A DNA stretch of 64,000 nt, from positions 124,001-188,000 of the forward strand of contig NW_026614267.1 of NCBI RefSeq assembly GCF_026230105.1. The letters are read 5' to 3'. The stretch is from Diorhabda sublineata (Eukaryota > Arthropoda > Insecta > Coleoptera > Chrysomelidae). Both the position numbers and the translations under genes were made by a program. This document shows, in pieces, positions 63,331 through 64,000 of the stretch (position 1 is the stretch's first letter; every line of letters starts with the position of its first letter). The notes beneath the pieces are model-generated. The model saw only the letters and a program-made list of their open reading frames with translations, ran no database searches and was not told the origin of the DNA.

Positions 63331-64000
63331 CTCATTTGAAGTTGAATTTCAACATTTCTCATATATTTGAATGAGTTTGCATCTAACTTTGTCAGATATC
63401 GTCGATTTACATTCATTGAAGCCCATTGAAGTCGATTCTCACTTTGTGTTGATTGAAAATTTTCAAAGTCTATATTCCTCATTTGAAGTCGAATTTCAAC
63501 ATTTCTCATATAATTGAATAAGTTTGCATATAACTTTGTCAGATTTCGTCGATTTACATTCATTGAAGCCCATTGAAGTCGATTCTCACTTTGTGTTGAT
63601 TGAAAATTTTCAAAGTCTATCTTCCTCATTTGAAGTTGAATTTCAACATTTCTCATATATTTGAATGAGTTTGCATCTAACTTTGTCAGATATCGTCGAT
63701 TTACATTCATTGAAGCCCATTGAAGTCGATTCTCACTTTGTGTTGATTGAAAATTTTCAAAGTCTATCTTCCTCATTTGAAGTCGAATTTCAACATTTCT
63801 CATATAATTGAATAAGTTTGCATATAACTTTGTCAGATTTCGTCGATTTACATTCATTGAAGCCCATTGAAGTCGATTCTCACTTTGTGTTGATTGAAAA
63901 TTTTCAAAGTCTATCTTCCTCATTTGAAGTTGAATTTCAACATTTCTCATATATTTGAATGAGTTTGCATATAACTTTGTCAGATATCGTCGATTTACAT
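63200..64000. repeat. Dimer (294-bp) higher-order repeat at the right edge, class B
   Basis: Monomers alternate between an 'ataattgaataag' form (with 'cagatttcg') near 63,217, 63,511 and 63,805 and a 'gaagttgaattt' form near 63,340, 63,634 and 63,928. The alternation is regular to the edge of the window and may continue beyond it. Confidence 0.8.

Larger units (their letters stand above)
1..64000. repeat. 147-bp tandem satellite array, about 435 head-to-tail monomers, open at both ends
   Basis: The landmark 'tgttgattga' recurs every 147 bases through the window, for example at 91, 238, 31,108, 39,781, 43,014 and 63,888. All copies lie in the same orientation. A class B consensus monomer has 47 G or C of 147 bases (about 32% GC). 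Each monomer carries the near-invariant core 'gaaaattttcaaagtctat', most carry the EcoRV site in 'cagatatcgtcg', and most show a handful of substitutions from their class consensus by eye. No non-satellite sequence longer than a few bases is visible anywhere, so every part of the window without a gene is this satellite. Monomer length, AT-richness, tandem homogeneity and layered higher-order repeats are typical of centromeric or pericentromeric satellites. That location is an inference, since no kinetochore or chromosome context is in the window. Confidence 0.98.
21420..64000. repeat. Class B satellite domain
   Basis: About 290 monomers carry the class B diagnostics. Recurrent sub-types include the 'gcatctaac' form; the 'gcatataac' form, usually with 'cttatatatttg'; the 'tgtatctgac' form; the 'tttatatataac' form; 'gtctatattcc'; and an 'ataattgaataag' form that carries 'cagatttcgtcg' and so loses the EcoRV site. 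By eye, the middle of the domain (about 36-50 kb) is the most homogeneous part of the window. The domain continues off the right edge. Confidence 0.94.

Noticed and set aside
33853..63950. Long minus-strand reading frames (1,000-1,800 codons) as genes for a 49-residue-repeat protein
   Set aside because: The frame is open only because the monomer length is divisible by three and has no stop in that frame. There is no start context, promoter, terminator or non-repeat domain, the frame is broken repeatedly by point changes, and fixed A/B differences are mostly amino-acid changing.
1..64000. CRISPR array
   Set aside because: The periodicity is 147 bp with the whole unit conserved. There are no unique spacers between short repeats and no cas genes.
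1..64000. CENP-B box (nTTCGnnnnAnnCGGGn)
   Set aside because: No CGGG or CCCG core was seen in either class of monomer; the C-rich part of the unit reads 'aagcccattg'.
1..64000. Telomeric or subtelomeric repeats
   Set aside because: No run of TTTAGGG, TTAGGG or similar short repeats was found on either strand.
1..64000. TATA-like promoters in 'catatatttg' or 'ttatatatttg'
   Set aside because: The motif occurs in almost every monomer as part of AT-rich satellite sequence and is not tied to any gene. Satellite transcription is possible but is not shown by the sequence.
1..64000. tRNA, rRNA or other structured RNA genes
   Set aside because: No cloverleaf, conserved rRNA stretch or non-repetitive segment is present. 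The short dyads are too small to support an RNA gene.
1..64000. Firm assignment to a species or a named centromeric satellite
   Set aside because: The 147-bp length recalls a strawberry centromere satellite, but length alone is weak evidence and no sequence comparison could be run. A search of the class B consensus against plant satellite libraries would decide it.

Overview
The whole window lies inside one satellite-DNA array. A 147-bp monomer is repeated head to tail about 435 times (64,000/147 = 435.4) with no unique sequence, gene, RNA gene or recognisable transposon between copies. A hand count of one consensus monomer gives about 32% GC. The array runs off both ends of the window. This points to a eukaryotic, probably plant, centromeric or pericentromeric array (inference). 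From memory a 147-bp centromeric satellite has been described in woodland strawberry (Fragaria), but I cannot check whether this sequence is that family. The sequence alone proves neither species nor kinetochore function.

Two monomer classes occur, differing in consensus at seven of 147 positions (about 95% identical). With unit position 1 at the g of 'gtcgat', the diagnostic positions are 8, 13, 30, 36, 38, 80 and 118. Class A reads 'cgattaacatcc', 'cattgaggtcgactgtcac', 'cctaatttgaag' and 'ttgagtgag'. Class B reads 'cgatttacattc', 'cattgaagtcgattctcac', 'cctcatttgaag' and 'ttgaatgag'.

Layout: about 1-18,960 is class A; 18,961-19,090 is an A/B chimeric junction; 19,090-20,240 is class B; 20,240-21,313 is class A again; 21,313-21,440 is a second copy of the same junction; from there to 64,000 is class B, with two class A islands (about 29,520-29,650 and 34,811-35,030) and shorter A-like patches near 30,693, 53,775, 54,363 and 56,568.

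Superimposed on this are higher-order repeats (HORs) of many sizes, always whole numbers of monomers: 2-, 4-, 6-, 7-, 8-, 9-, 12-, 14- and 16-mers. There is also a giant 31/34-monomer unit in domain A and a dispersed duplication of about 6.5 kb in domain B (35.1-41.6 and 44.4-51.3 kb). Sampled checkpoints across all 64 kb keep the same 147-bp phase, apart from one 1-bp deletion near 39,836.

No protein-coding gene is annotated. Because 147 is 49 codons and one minus-strand frame has no stop in the class B consensus, the array carries very long fortuitous reading frames (the longest at 47,964-53,420). These are explained by the repeat itself.
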